The notes under the pieces are model-generated. The model worked only from the letters and a program-made list of their open reading frames with translations. It was not told where the DNA came from and searched no databases. Positions 8,122-16,900 of a stretch of DNA of 64,000 nt are shown one piece after another; the stretch's first letter is position 1, and every line of letters starts with the position of its first letter. The DNA is from Candidatus Obscuribacterales bacterium (GTDB lineage Bacteria > Cyanobacteriota > Vampirovibrionia > Obscuribacterales > Obscuribacteraceae), in assembly GCA_020054205.1 (NCBI GenBank), contig JAGVLS010000025.1, positions 1 to 64,000 on the forward strand, read 5' to 3'. Made by a program: the position numbers and the translations under genes.

Positions 8122-9794
8122 CTTTAAATAACGAAATTTTATATAGTTTGTCTGGCAAAATCACTCATATGAATTTGCCTGTAGCTGGTACAACTGTGCG
8201 TGTATTTGATTGTTTTATTATTGCTGAAAAATTCAAAGCACATTTTGTAGCAGAACAAATTACTAATAATAAGGGTGAATTTAGTTTTTCATTAGCTCAG
8301 GGTACATATGTTTTAGAAATAAAAGCAAGTGGTGAATCTAGATTTGCTAATTTTTTTATAGAGAATGTTTGTATAGATAAAAATACGGTATTGCCTATAA
8401 AGCTGGCTAGTGCTTGCATGTTATCTGGAATCGTGAAATTTGATAATGAAAAATTTGCCAATGAAATTGTGAAAAATAATGTAGAAGTGATTGTCACATC
8501 ACCAGAACTTCCTCATTATTTTGTGAGCAAACTTGATAAAAATAATTATTATAATTTTGCTCTTGTCTCTGGCAGATATCAAATTGCCCTCCGACATAAC
8601 AATTTTATTTTTAATAAACCCATTTCTTTTGAAATTGCTGCTGATAAAAAACTAGATATTCTTATAAATGATTTAGTAGAGTTTAAGGGTAAAATTACTG
8701 ACGGTGACTCAAATTTAATAGCTAATTGCATAGTGCAAATAACGCTAGCAAATAGCCAAATAATCAATTATAAATGGCAGGATTTATTTTTTTGTGAAAC
8801 TGTATCCAATGATCAAGGTGAATTTATTTTTTGGCTAAGTCCTGATAAATACAATCTTGAACTAGTTCCACCAATAGATACAAAATTGGCTTTTCAACAA
8901 ATTACTGCAATTTCTATTTTCGAATCTATAGTTTCTACATATGTTTTGCAAACTGGTTATTATCTTAAAGGCAAAGTATCGTATCCATCTCAAATTGATG
9001 CAAAGCTACCACCGCTTTCGATATCTGTAAATAATGAGTCAGATGTTTTTTCCCAATTTATTAGTGAATCTGGTGAATTTTCATTTACACTTTCTCCAGA
9101 TAATTATCAGATTGTGCTTACAGCTCAACCTGATGCTTTGCTTTCTTCACCTCTACAAATAGCTTCGCATTCAGCAAAAGTTTTGGTTGATAAAGATATT
9201 AATTGTGATATAGAATTAAAAGAAGGCTTTTTAATTGGTGGAAAAATTTCAAATTGGTCTAGTCAAGCTAGATCTAATTTGCTTTTATCATTTTACCAGG
9301 TTTTAGATAGAGACGAAAAAAATTTCAGTAAGAGCGATAAAGCAGTAGCCATAACCAAGACAAATGAAGATGGTGCTTATAAAGTGAGACTAGAGCCAGA
9401 TAAATATTGGTTATTAGTCAATAATCAGTTAGATAGTGCTAAATTCTTTGATTTAAAGGAAGAATCGCTGGATGCTCATGCAGCAGGTGAATTTGATCAA
9501 GTGTGTTTGCTTGTTTTTGAAATTAACGCATCCGATGGCATGCCGATTGAAAATTGTTTGATTTCTTGGCAATCTTACGAGAAGACTAACGATGCTCCGC
9601 AGTCTAATTATGCTCATGAATTTGCTGCTTATACCGACATGAATGGTTTTTGCAAAATAACGCTTGGGGTAGGAATTTATTCTTTTCAAATTGAGCCTCC
9701 AGCTAATAGCAAATTGCAAAATAAACATATTCGCCAATTGTCTGTGAGCAAGGATCTTGAGCGAAAAGTCAAGCTGGCTTATATTGGAAGTTGA
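8118..9794 (+). CDS. multi-repeat beta-sandwich protein (carboxypeptidase regulatory-like)
   Basis: The 558-residue protein has about six degenerate copies of a roughly 90-residue unit whose end pattern is G-E-F-x-F-x-L-x-x-G/D-x-Y-x-L. Examples are NNKGEFSFSLAQGTYVLEI, NDQGEFIFWLSPDKYNLEL, ESGEFSFTLSPDNYQIVL and NEDGAYKVRLEPDKYWLLV. This is the pattern of CarboxypepD_reg/Cna-B-like beta sandwiches, normally found in extracellular proteins. I see no signal peptide or anchor, which is odd. The start overlaps folC by four bases. Function unknown; a scaffolding or binding role is a guess. Confidence 0.75.
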   Translation: MTLNNEILYSLSGKITHMNLPVAGTTVRVFDCFIIAEKFKAHFVAEQITNNKGEFSFSLAQGTYVLEIKASGESRFANFFIENVCIDKNTVLPIKLASACMLSGIVKFDNEKFANEIVKNNVEVIVTSPELPHYFVSKLDKNNYYNFALVSGRYQIALRHNNFIFNKPISFEIAADKKLDILINDLVEFKGKITDGDSNLIANCIVQITLANSQIINYKWQDLFFCETVSNDQGEFIFWLSPDKYNLELVPPIDTKLAFQQITAISIFESIVSTYVLQTGYYLKGKVSYPSQIDAKLPPLSISVNNESDVFSQFISESGEFSFTLSPDNYQIVLTAQPDALLSSPLQIASHSAKVLVDKDINCDIELKEGFLIGGKISNWSSQARSNLLLSFYQVLDRDEKNFSKSDKAVAITKTNEDGAYKVRLEPDKYWLLVNNQLDSAKFFDLKEESLDAHAAGEFDQVCLLVFEINASDGMPIENCLISWQSYEKTNDAPQSNYAHEFAAYTDMNGFCKITLGVGIYSFQIEPPANSKLQNKHIRQLSVSKDLERKVKLAYIGS

Positions 9795-9970
9795 TGGCTT
9801 TGACTTTAATCTGTTTTGCCAGTTAATGTTTGCCCTATATAGATAGATTAAAAAGCTAGTTTTAAGTGTCGTTTAGTTATTTGTAACTATAGATAAAGAT
9901 AGATTACTCAATTATTTATACGTTTTATGTGATTTGGGCATAACACCAGTGAGGTCTGGGGGATTCTACT

Positions 9971-10738
9971 TTGCGGCAATTCAGTAGTTTATCCTTGTTT
10001 TTGGTCATTCTTTTGTGCTTTGTTAATCAAAGCCCTGTTTTTGCTGAAACAGAAACTGGAAAACCAAAACTATCTGCCTTACCTCTTAAGGCGCTTAAAC
10101 CAGTAGAAGATATGGATGGTATTGAAGATATAGATAAATTGTTTGAACAAGCCCAAACAAAATATCAATCTGGCAAATTGTTAGAAGCCAAAGAAATTTT
10201 TACTAAAATTGTTGCTGTTCAGCCAGAGAATGCCGATGCTTATTTTAATTTGGGTGCAATAGCTGAATGGCAAGGTAATTTACCAGAAGCAGCAAAATAT
10301 TATAATAAGGCTCATGCGTTGAAGCCAAATGATTTAGAAATAAAATATGCATGTGAAACAGTTTTGCAAGGTAAGCAAAATAAATCAGAAGCATCAAGTG
10401 TATATAGTGCTCGGGCAAAAAAAGCTTTTGCTTCTGGTAATTATAGTCAAGCTATTATGGATTTAAGCAATTTGGTTAGACTTTATCCGTCGGATGGCAA
10501 AATCTATTTTGCTTTATCCCAATCTTTAAGAGCAATAAAAAGTTTTGATTGGGCAATTTATTGCTTAAAAATGGCTATTTATCTTGATCCAAGCGTGGAT
10601 ATTTACAAAACTGCTTTGCAAGATCTTGAAGCAGAGATAAAAAAAGTTCAAGAAAAAGCTTGTATTGATGCCGCACAAGTAGCAATCATAAAAATGAAGC
10701 CATTTGTATTTAGTGAGGTTGCTGAAAGTGGAATTTGA
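9971..10738 (+). CDS. exported TPR protein
   Basis: The TTG start at 9971 follows a purine-rich site (GGGGGA). A signal peptide ends near VFAETETG, and the mature protein of about 230 residues has two TPR regions. The first includes YFNLGAIAEWQGNLPEAAKYYNKA; the second includes a Y-x-x-A-I repeat around SGNYSQAIMDL. TPRs mediate protein-protein contacts, here presumably in the periplasm. The stop overlaps the GTG start of the next gene by 11 bases, so both belong to one operon. Confidence 0.8.
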   Translation: MRQFSSLSLFLVILLCFVNQSPVFAETETGKPKLSALPLKALKPVEDMDGIEDIDKLFEQAQTKYQSGKLLEAKEIFTKIVAVQPENADAYFNLGAIAEWQGNLPEAAKYYNKAHALKPNDLEIKYACETVLQGKQNKSEASSVYSARAKKAFASGNYSQAIMDLSNLVRLYPSDGKIYFALSQSLRAIKSFDWAIYCLKMAIYLDPSVDIYKTALQDLEAEIKKVQEKACIDAAQVAIIKMKPFVFSEVAESGI

Positions 10739-11435
10739 TTGGACAAAAAATAAACAACCAAGCAAACTCATCATGTGTTTGTTCATGAGTATCTGTGTTG
10801 GCATTTTATGTCCGGGGATAAGCTTTAGTAGTGATTATTTGAAAGGGCGAGTCGAAAAGAAAGATAATTATTTTCATATCACAAGACCGCCGCATAACTT
10901 AAAAAAAGACCAAGCCTTGTATCAACCAGATATGGCGAGCAAAAGTCAAACTAGCAATATTAGCCTGGATGATTTTGTACTAGCTGGTTCTTCCTTAATT
11001 GGAAAAACTGAGCAAGTTGATTCTCATAGAGACAAGATGCTTTTGGGTGAAGACACAGCAGAAGATTTGCTTATACTTTGGGAAGAGTGGCATAAAAAGA
11101 TTTCAAAAGCTATTTATACGCAGTGGGCTAATTATGCACCTGGACCAGGGGAAGCACATGTAACTTTGACTTTCCGTAAAGATCGCTCTATCAATTTATC
11201 TGTGACACGCTATAATTCTTTAGCGGATTATGGTAATGATGGTAATCAATGGCAATTTATTGATGCTATTCATAAAGCTGTGCAAGAAATTAACGGTAGT
11301 CCGGATTTGGCTTTTCCAGATAAATCTAAACGAAAAGAAGTTGTTTTAAATGCTTGTTTTCGATCAAATCCATATGATACTGTGGGTGGCTATTCTTTTA
11401 AGCGAGGAGATGTAGAAAGGGTTAGGCAGAGATAG
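10728..11435 (+). CDS. membrane-anchored or exported protein with TonB-C-like domain
   Basis: From the GTG at 10728 the product has 235 residues. An N-terminal hydrophobic segment (LIMCLFMSICVGILCPGISF) acts as signal or anchor. A roughly 60-residue linker follows. The C-terminal 110 residues start with a helix (EEWHKKISKAIYTQW), then strand AHVTLTFRKDRSINLSV and a late helix FIDAIHKAVQEI before PDLAFP. This order is the one seen in TonB/TolA C-terminal domains. No TonB box, ExbB or ExbD gene is nearby. The cotranscribed partner is the TPR gene before it. Confidence 0.65.
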   Translation: MEFDWTKNKQPSKLIMCLFMSICVGILCPGISFSSDYLKGRVEKKDNYFHITRPPHNLKKDQALYQPDMASKSQTSNISLDDFVLAGSSLIGKTEQVDSHRDKMLLGEDTAEDLLILWEEWHKKISKAIYTQWANYAPGPGEAHVTLTFRKDRSINLSVTRYNSLADYGNDGNQWQFIDAIHKAVQEINGSPDLAFPDKSKRKEVVLNACFRSNPYDTVGGYSFKRGDVERVRQR

Positions 11436-11449
11436 CCTTTTACACCAGA

Positions 11450-12211
11450 CTAAACAGCTGGGCTTAGATTAGGATGTAAATTTACTGTTGTATTAACTGT
11501 CTCGTGACAGAGTAAATTTATTTGTCCAGAAGTATTTTGCCATTTTGCTTTTATTACACCTGATTGATAAATTTCATGATGTGTAGCAAAACTAATAGAA
11601 TTTGCATATGAACTATTGGAAAATGCTTTTTGTAAATTGTTTTGGGTAATTTCATCGCGAGAAATCAACCAAACTGTTTCGATTGTTTTGTCGGACAAAT
11701 TTTTGCTAATATTTTGTTCTATTTCTTTGTGATCTTTATTTTGATTATTTATAATACCTATGCTGTATTTTTGAGTTTCAGTTTCAAAAGATAAAAGAGC
11801 ATCTAAATTATTTTTGTGAGCATGTTCTGTCGACCAGGCAAAGTTTTTCAAGAAACCTGCCTTTTCATCTACTAGCATTAACATACGAATATTGGCAATT
11901 TCAAGCAAATGTCTTTGTATATCAGGATTAGATAAATCAACTTGATTGTATTCAATATTTAAAAGATCTTGTGTCATTGGTGATAGCATGTACACCAATG
12001 GTTTGGTGGGAGTAGTCCACCAAGGTAATTTACCATCATGTCTTTGGCAAAGTAAATAATCCAAATAAAATAATTTTCTTAGACGGTCGCGAATAAGTAC
12101 TGGTTTATCGTCTGCCGAAATAAACCAAGATATGTGTTTTTCAAGCAGCACTTTGTGCTCTTCTATATACTTGAAAATCAACGTGTCTCTGTCACTTAGC
12201 TGAATAGCCAT
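11450..12211 (-). CDS. Replic_Relax-like winged-helix protein
   Basis: The N-terminal 90 residues of this 253-residue protein follow the replication-relaxation family pattern: LSDRDTLIFKYIEEHKVLL, then IRDRLRKLFYLDYLLCQRH, then a wing and VYMLSPMTQDLLN. That family, known mainly from plasmids and conjugative elements, is a winged-helix DNA-binding group. The rest is alpha/beta and unassigned. It is the last gene of the minus-strand operon containing rpoB, three bases after the gene before it. In this setting it could be a transcriptional regulator working with the divergent RpoB, but that is inference. Confidence 0.55.
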   Translation of the reverse strand: MAIQLSDRDTLIFKYIEEHKVLLEKHISWFISADDKPVLIRDRLRKLFYLDYLLCQRHDGKLPWWTTPTKPLVYMLSPMTQDLLNIEYNQVDLSNPDIQRHLLEIANIRMLMLVDEKAGFLKNFAWSTEHAHKNNLDALLSFETETQKYSIGIINNQNKDHKEIEQNISKNLSDKTIETVWLISRDEITQNNLQKAFSNSSYANSISFATHHEIYQSGVIKAKWQNTSGQINLLCHETVNTTVNLHPNLSPAV

Positions 12212-12214
12212 TTG

Positions 12215-12883
12215 TTAGTCCTCGTATTTAAACTGGGCATATTTTCGAATAGGATCATTAGATAGTGCAGCAGGCACATCATATTTTTGGCGAATATCGT
12301 TGTCCATCATGTGCAATGTGTTATTGGTTTGCACAAGATTTTGAGAGCGATCATGGATTTCTTTCAACTGCCTTTCTAATTCATCCATGGTTCGAGCTGG
12401 CGCCCTAGGTTTAATTAAATCAACAAAAATTTGAGAAACATCCTTATACCAATCAGCTGTTAGATTTTGATATTCTCTAATTTCTGGCACATTATTTGGT
12501 ATAGGCATATACTTTATAGTGTTCGCTAGTTGCTGATAATTGTAAGCAACTTTTTGAGCAACTTGTGTCCATTCGCCAACACGTTTTACATCTTGATTGA
12601 AAGGACGACTTAAAACAACTCGTTCGCCGGATGAAGGTAAATGTGTTTCTACGGCTTGATCAAATGTTATAAACCAATCTTTAGCAGTACGAATTGTATT
12701 CACTTTTGTTTGAATCTGATTTTGATTCTGAATGGATACGCTAGCTAATGACTGTTTATTTCCTGTATTTCTAGAAAAATAATCATGATTATTTGGTCCA
12801 GCAATACTAGGCATAGGCATATTTACTGCTGTCGTTATGACGGTAATAAATGTGATTACTAATGTTGTGCTTAGTCTTTGCAT
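12215..12883 (-). CDS. exported helical protein of unknown function
   Basis: The 222-residue protein has an N-terminal signal peptide (about residues 1-28, ending before GPNNHDYF). It is predicted mainly helical: a segment near residues 55-75 (IRTAKDWFITFDQAVETHL) and a charged C-terminal coiled-coil-like stretch around MDELERQLKEIHDRSQNLVQ. No family recognised. It lies three bases after the glycine-repeat gene and three bases before the Replic_Relax-like gene, clearly in one operon. Confidence 0.65.
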   Translation of the reverse strand: MQRLSTTLVITFITVITTAVNMPMPSIAGPNNHDYFSRNTGNKQSLASVSIQNQNQIQTKVNTIRTAKDWFITFDQAVETHLPSSGERVVLSRPFNQDVKRVGEWTQVAQKVAYNYQQLANTIKYMPIPNNVPEIREYQNLTADWYKDVSQIFVDLIKPRAPARTMDELERQLKEIHDRSQNLVQTNNTLHMMDNDIRQKYDVPAALSNDPIRKYAQFKYED

Positions 12884-12886
12884 TTT

Positions 12887-13963
12887 CTAATTACCAGGAT
12901 TCATTGGGGGACCAATTGGACCAGGTGCATTGCCACCACCATTATTACCACCACCTGCATTTTGTTGTGTGCCGTCACGATATTGTGACCACCAACCAGT
13001 AGTGTTAGCGTTAAAAGTATTCATTTGTACAACTTTCCATATGGTATATCCCATAAGTAAAAGTATTAATCCACCAGCTGCACCAATAACACGGGAAGCA
13101 CCATATGGGCTGCCAAATACCATTGACCATGCAGCTAATGAAATAAATATGGTTGCGCAAACTACGCCTAAGATAACTAAATATCGGCTAAATATTCTTA
13201 CTGTAGGTAATGGTCCTTGAAAGTCGTAAGCATTTCCTTGTTTTGCATGCGCTAGCATAGTGTCGCTTTCTTTATTAGCGTCTCCTCTTGGACCGCCATT
13301 ATTTACTCTTTGAGTACCACCATTACTACCACCATTATCAACTATTTGAGTACCACCATTACCACCACCAGATTCAAATGTGCCAGAGCCACCATTACCA
13401 CCACCAGATTCAAATGTACCGGAGCCACCATTGCCACCACCAGATTCAAATGTACCGGAGCCACCATTGCCACCACCAGATTCAAATGTACCGGAGCCAC
13501 CATTGCCGCTACCGGATTCAAATGTACCAGTGCCATTGCTGCCAGAGCCTGATTCGTACACGCCTTGGCTTGCTCCGTGCATAGTTGGATGTCTGCCGGA
13601 CCCTTGTTGATAAATGAAGGGCATACGAGTATTTTGACCAGATCTAGTAGGAAATATATTGCCATGAGTAAAATCAGCCAAGCCTGAAGGTGGTGGCATT
13701 GGTGCTCCTAAATCACCAGGAATTAGAGGAGCTGGTATTGGACCATCACCACAAGCTGGTGCTTGACCAATAGGGGCGGGCTGATATGGATTTGCATACG
13801 AAGCACCGGGAATAAGAGGATTTCTCAATGTTTGAGTTTGTGGTCCTCCTAATACTTCTGCATAATCAGCTTTAGCAATGCCTGGAAATAATGCAATTGC
13901 AATAATGACTAAACACAGTTCTAACTGTGGCAGACAATTTATGATATTTGTTCTAGTTATCAT
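12887..13963 (-). CDS. exported membrane protein with glycine-rich 12-residue repeats
   Basis: The 358-residue product has a signal peptide (to about residue 32), a proline-rich stretch and five to six tandem GTFESGGGNGGS units (about residues 140-210). The C-terminal part has two hydrophobic helices, YLVILGVVCATIFISLAAW and VIGAAGGLILLLMGYTIW, before a Gly/Asn/Pro-rich tail. The signal peptide plus helix pair resembles VirB2/TrbC pilins in layout only; I see no sequence match that proves it. The repeat DNA is a 36-bp minisatellite. It sits 15 bases downstream of rpoB. Confidence 0.65.
   Translation of the reverse strand: MITRTNIINCLPQLELCLVIIAIALFPGIAKADYAEVLGGPQTQTLRNPLIPGASYANPYQPAPIGQAPACGDGPIPAPLIPGDLGAPMPPPSGLADFTHGNIFPTRSGQNTRMPFIYQQGSGRHPTMHGASQGVYESGSGSNGTGTFESGSGNGGSGTFESGGGNGGSGTFESGGGNGGSGTFESGGGNGGSGTFESGGGNGGTQIVDNGGSNGGTQRVNNGGPRGDANKESDTMLAHAKQGNAYDFQGPLPTVRIFSRYLVILGVVCATIFISLAAWSMVFGSPYGASRVIGAAGGLILLLMGYTIWKVVQMNTFNANTTGWWSQYRDGTQQNAGGGNNGGGNAPGPIGPPMNPGN
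13353..13532 (-). repeat. in-frame minisatellite, five 36-bp units
   Basis: Five consecutive 36-bp units begin at 13353, 13389, 13425, 13461 and 13497, with one to a few differences between units. A sixth degenerate unit follows. Each encodes a 12-residue glycine-rich repeat. Units three and four are identical over the compared part, which suggests recent slippage, so copy number probably varies between strains. Confidence 0.92.
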
Positions 13964-13978
13964 TTTAAGTCTCCTGGT

Positions 13979-16900
13979 TTAGTCTTGATGAACCGGTAAA
14001 GTATCTGGAGCTTTTACGGCATCTTCACTGTCTTCATTAGAGGGGGAATAATCTTGGGGTAGAGAAGATAATTCAGATAAAGAAGGAAAATCAACCATTG
14101 AGTTTTCTTTTTCTGTCCAAAGACTCATTTGGACAGATTTAGCTAATTCTTGGTTGTATTCAGGACTTTCGGTTTTAGTATCCGTTTCATTGCTTAGATT
14201 TGGAGCAACGAATTCGCTAACAGGATCTGGGACACTTATTGTTTCAAGAATAGTATCTTCCTCTGGATTATTTAGGTCAACCGTATTCTCACCACCCAGG
14301 ACATTTGCTATTTCGTTGTCAATGAAAGCATCAACAAAGCTTGTATCATCTGGGTCAATATCATCAATTAATGGTTCTTGTGACAACATCAGATCATGCT
14401 TCTTCTGACTTTCTTTATGAGCAAGGGATGTAATTACTGGTTCAGCATGAGGATGTACTACTGGCTCATAATCACCAGCGGCAATTTCTAACATTGTTAT
14501 GCCGTTTTCTTCAATTTCTTCAACATGGGATACTGAAAAATCGTCTTGCAATTGTTTTTTGGCAGCTGTACAACTTTTGTCATGTACAGGTTGCACGGAG
14601 TCTACTATTTTGCCTAATGTGACTTCCATGCCTAGTCCTCTTAATTCACAACATAGTCCATCAAATGCTGCAGTACGTCCAGCTGATGCTACTTCTTTAC
14701 CTTGGACAATGTCGGCATATGCTTGATGACGTCCTTGCATATCATCAGATTTAATAGTCATCATTTCATTTAACAAATGAGAAGAACCATAAGCTTGAAT
14801 GGCCCAAACTTCCATTTCTCCCATTCTTTGTCCACCATGATTAGCTTTTCCACCAACTGGTTGTTGGGTTACTGCTGCATATGGTCCACCTAATCCAGAA
14901 CGGGCATTTATCTTGTGTAAGACTAATTGATTTAGTTTCAATATATATTGACGACCAACTAAAACTGGTTTATCAAAAGGTAATCCAGTACGGCCATCTA
15001 TTAAAGTGGATTTGCCATCTTCTTGTAACCATTCAAATCCAGGTAATTTTCTTACTTCAGCTAATGCTTCAGAAACTAATGAAAAAGAAGCATCGGGTGA
15101 AAGTGATTCGTCAAATTGATGAATGCGATAATATCTATTTAAAATGGAAGCATATAAGCCAAGCTGAGTTTCAAATACTTGTCCTACATTCATACGACTT
15201 GGTACACCGAGAGGATTTAAGACTAAATCTACAGGTGTGCCATCAGGAAGATAAGGCATATCCTCATCTGGAACTATAATTGAAACTATACCTTTATTAC
15301 CATGGCGACCTGCTAATTTATCACCTACTTCTAATGGACAAAGCCTAGCTATTAAAACTTCAATTTCACAAATTATGCCAGCTTTTAATTCTGGTGTTGT
15401 TTCAGGTGTAAATATGCGAATATCTATTACACGTCCACCTGAGCCATGAGGAACTCTTAAACTAGTATCACCCATTTCTTCGGCAACTTTACCAAAGATA
15501 GCTTGCAATAATTCTTCTTCAGCACTTAGTGATTTTTGTTCTTTGGGTGATAATTTTGCTACTAGAATGTCACCTGGCTTAACATAGCTGCCAACTTTAG
15601 CAATACCACGTTCATCCAAATGTTCGAGATCTTTACTGGCAATATTAGATAATTCCGGCGTTAATAGTTCTGGACCACGTAAAGTCTGATGTACACCTAT
15701 TGAATGTTTTTCAATTTCAATATGAGTTAATTTATGATCTCTAATTAGCCCACGTCTGACCACAATAGCATCTTCAAAGTTGTATCCATTCCATGGCACA
15801 AAAGCAATTAACAAATTGCGTCCTAATGCTAATTCACCAGTCTCACTACCTGGACCATCAGCAATAATTTGTCCAGCTTCAACCTTTTGTCCTTGTTCGA
15901 CAATTGGGCGTTGATCTAAAATAGTATTTTGATTTGTTCGATCATAACGAATTAATGAATAAGCACGTGCTTCACCGGAAGCTTGTGTAACTTTAATTTC
16001 TGTGCCACTTACATGTGTCACAGTACCAGCTCGTTTTGCTACTACTGAATGTCCGGAAGAGCCAGCTGCAATTTTTTCCATGCCTGTACCAACACGTGGC
16101 TTTTCAGGTTTTACCAGTGGCAATGTTTGACGCATCATGCCACCACCCATAAGGGCACGATTGGCGTCATCATGTTCTAAAAATGGAATTAGAGCAGATC
16201 CAACAGATATAAAGCCTTGCGGAGCAATACCAATCATATCTACTTCATCTGGTGTAACTGTAAAAAATGAATCTCCACGTCTGACGTTTACCAGAGGACC
16301 AAGAATTTTATTGTTTTCAACTTTTGTATCTGGAGGAGCAAGTGTGTATTTCTTATCATCTGATGGTGTGAGATATTGAATCTCGTCTGTTACATTTCCA
16401 TCTACGACTTTGCGATAAGGTACTGTCATAAATCCATCATCGTCAATGCGACAATAAGTAGCAAGATATGACACCATGCCACAATTTTTGCCTTCTGGTG
16501 ATTCCACTAAACACACACGACCAATTTGACTCGGGTGAACATCTCTCATTTCTGTTGGAGCTGCATTTGGGTCTATACCACCAGGACCAAAAGATGTAAT
16601 ACGACGCCGATGTGAAAGTTCTGATAAAGGATTTTGTTGATCTAAATATTGTACTAATGGATTGCCAGCAAAAAACTTATTAATGGCGTTGACAAATGGC
16701 CGACTATCAACAAAGTCATTTGGGCTTCCTACCTCTTCTTCTTCGAATAATTCTAGACGCGTTTTAATTGAGCGAGACATTTGTGCTAATGCTGGTCTTA
16801 TAGCACGTGTCAATATTTCTCCAACTCCACGTAAATGTCTATTTTCCAAGCTATCTATATTGTCTAAATGCCCGATGCCTGAAGGAAGTCCAAGCATGTA

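Noticed and set aside
13353-13532. Regular 36-bp repeats that could suggest a CRISPR array
   Set aside because: Units are tandem with no unique spacers, keep the reading frame, and no cas gene is present.
13288-13610. Several overlapping plus-strand frames opposite the glycine-repeat gene
   Set aside because: They arise from the 36-bp repeat read in other frames and give His/Tyr/Pro low-complexity products; the minus-strand frame has a signal peptide, membrane helices and operon context.
14881-15279. Long plus-strand frame inside rpoB
   Set aside because: Antisense to conserved RpoB motifs; the product has no recognisable features.
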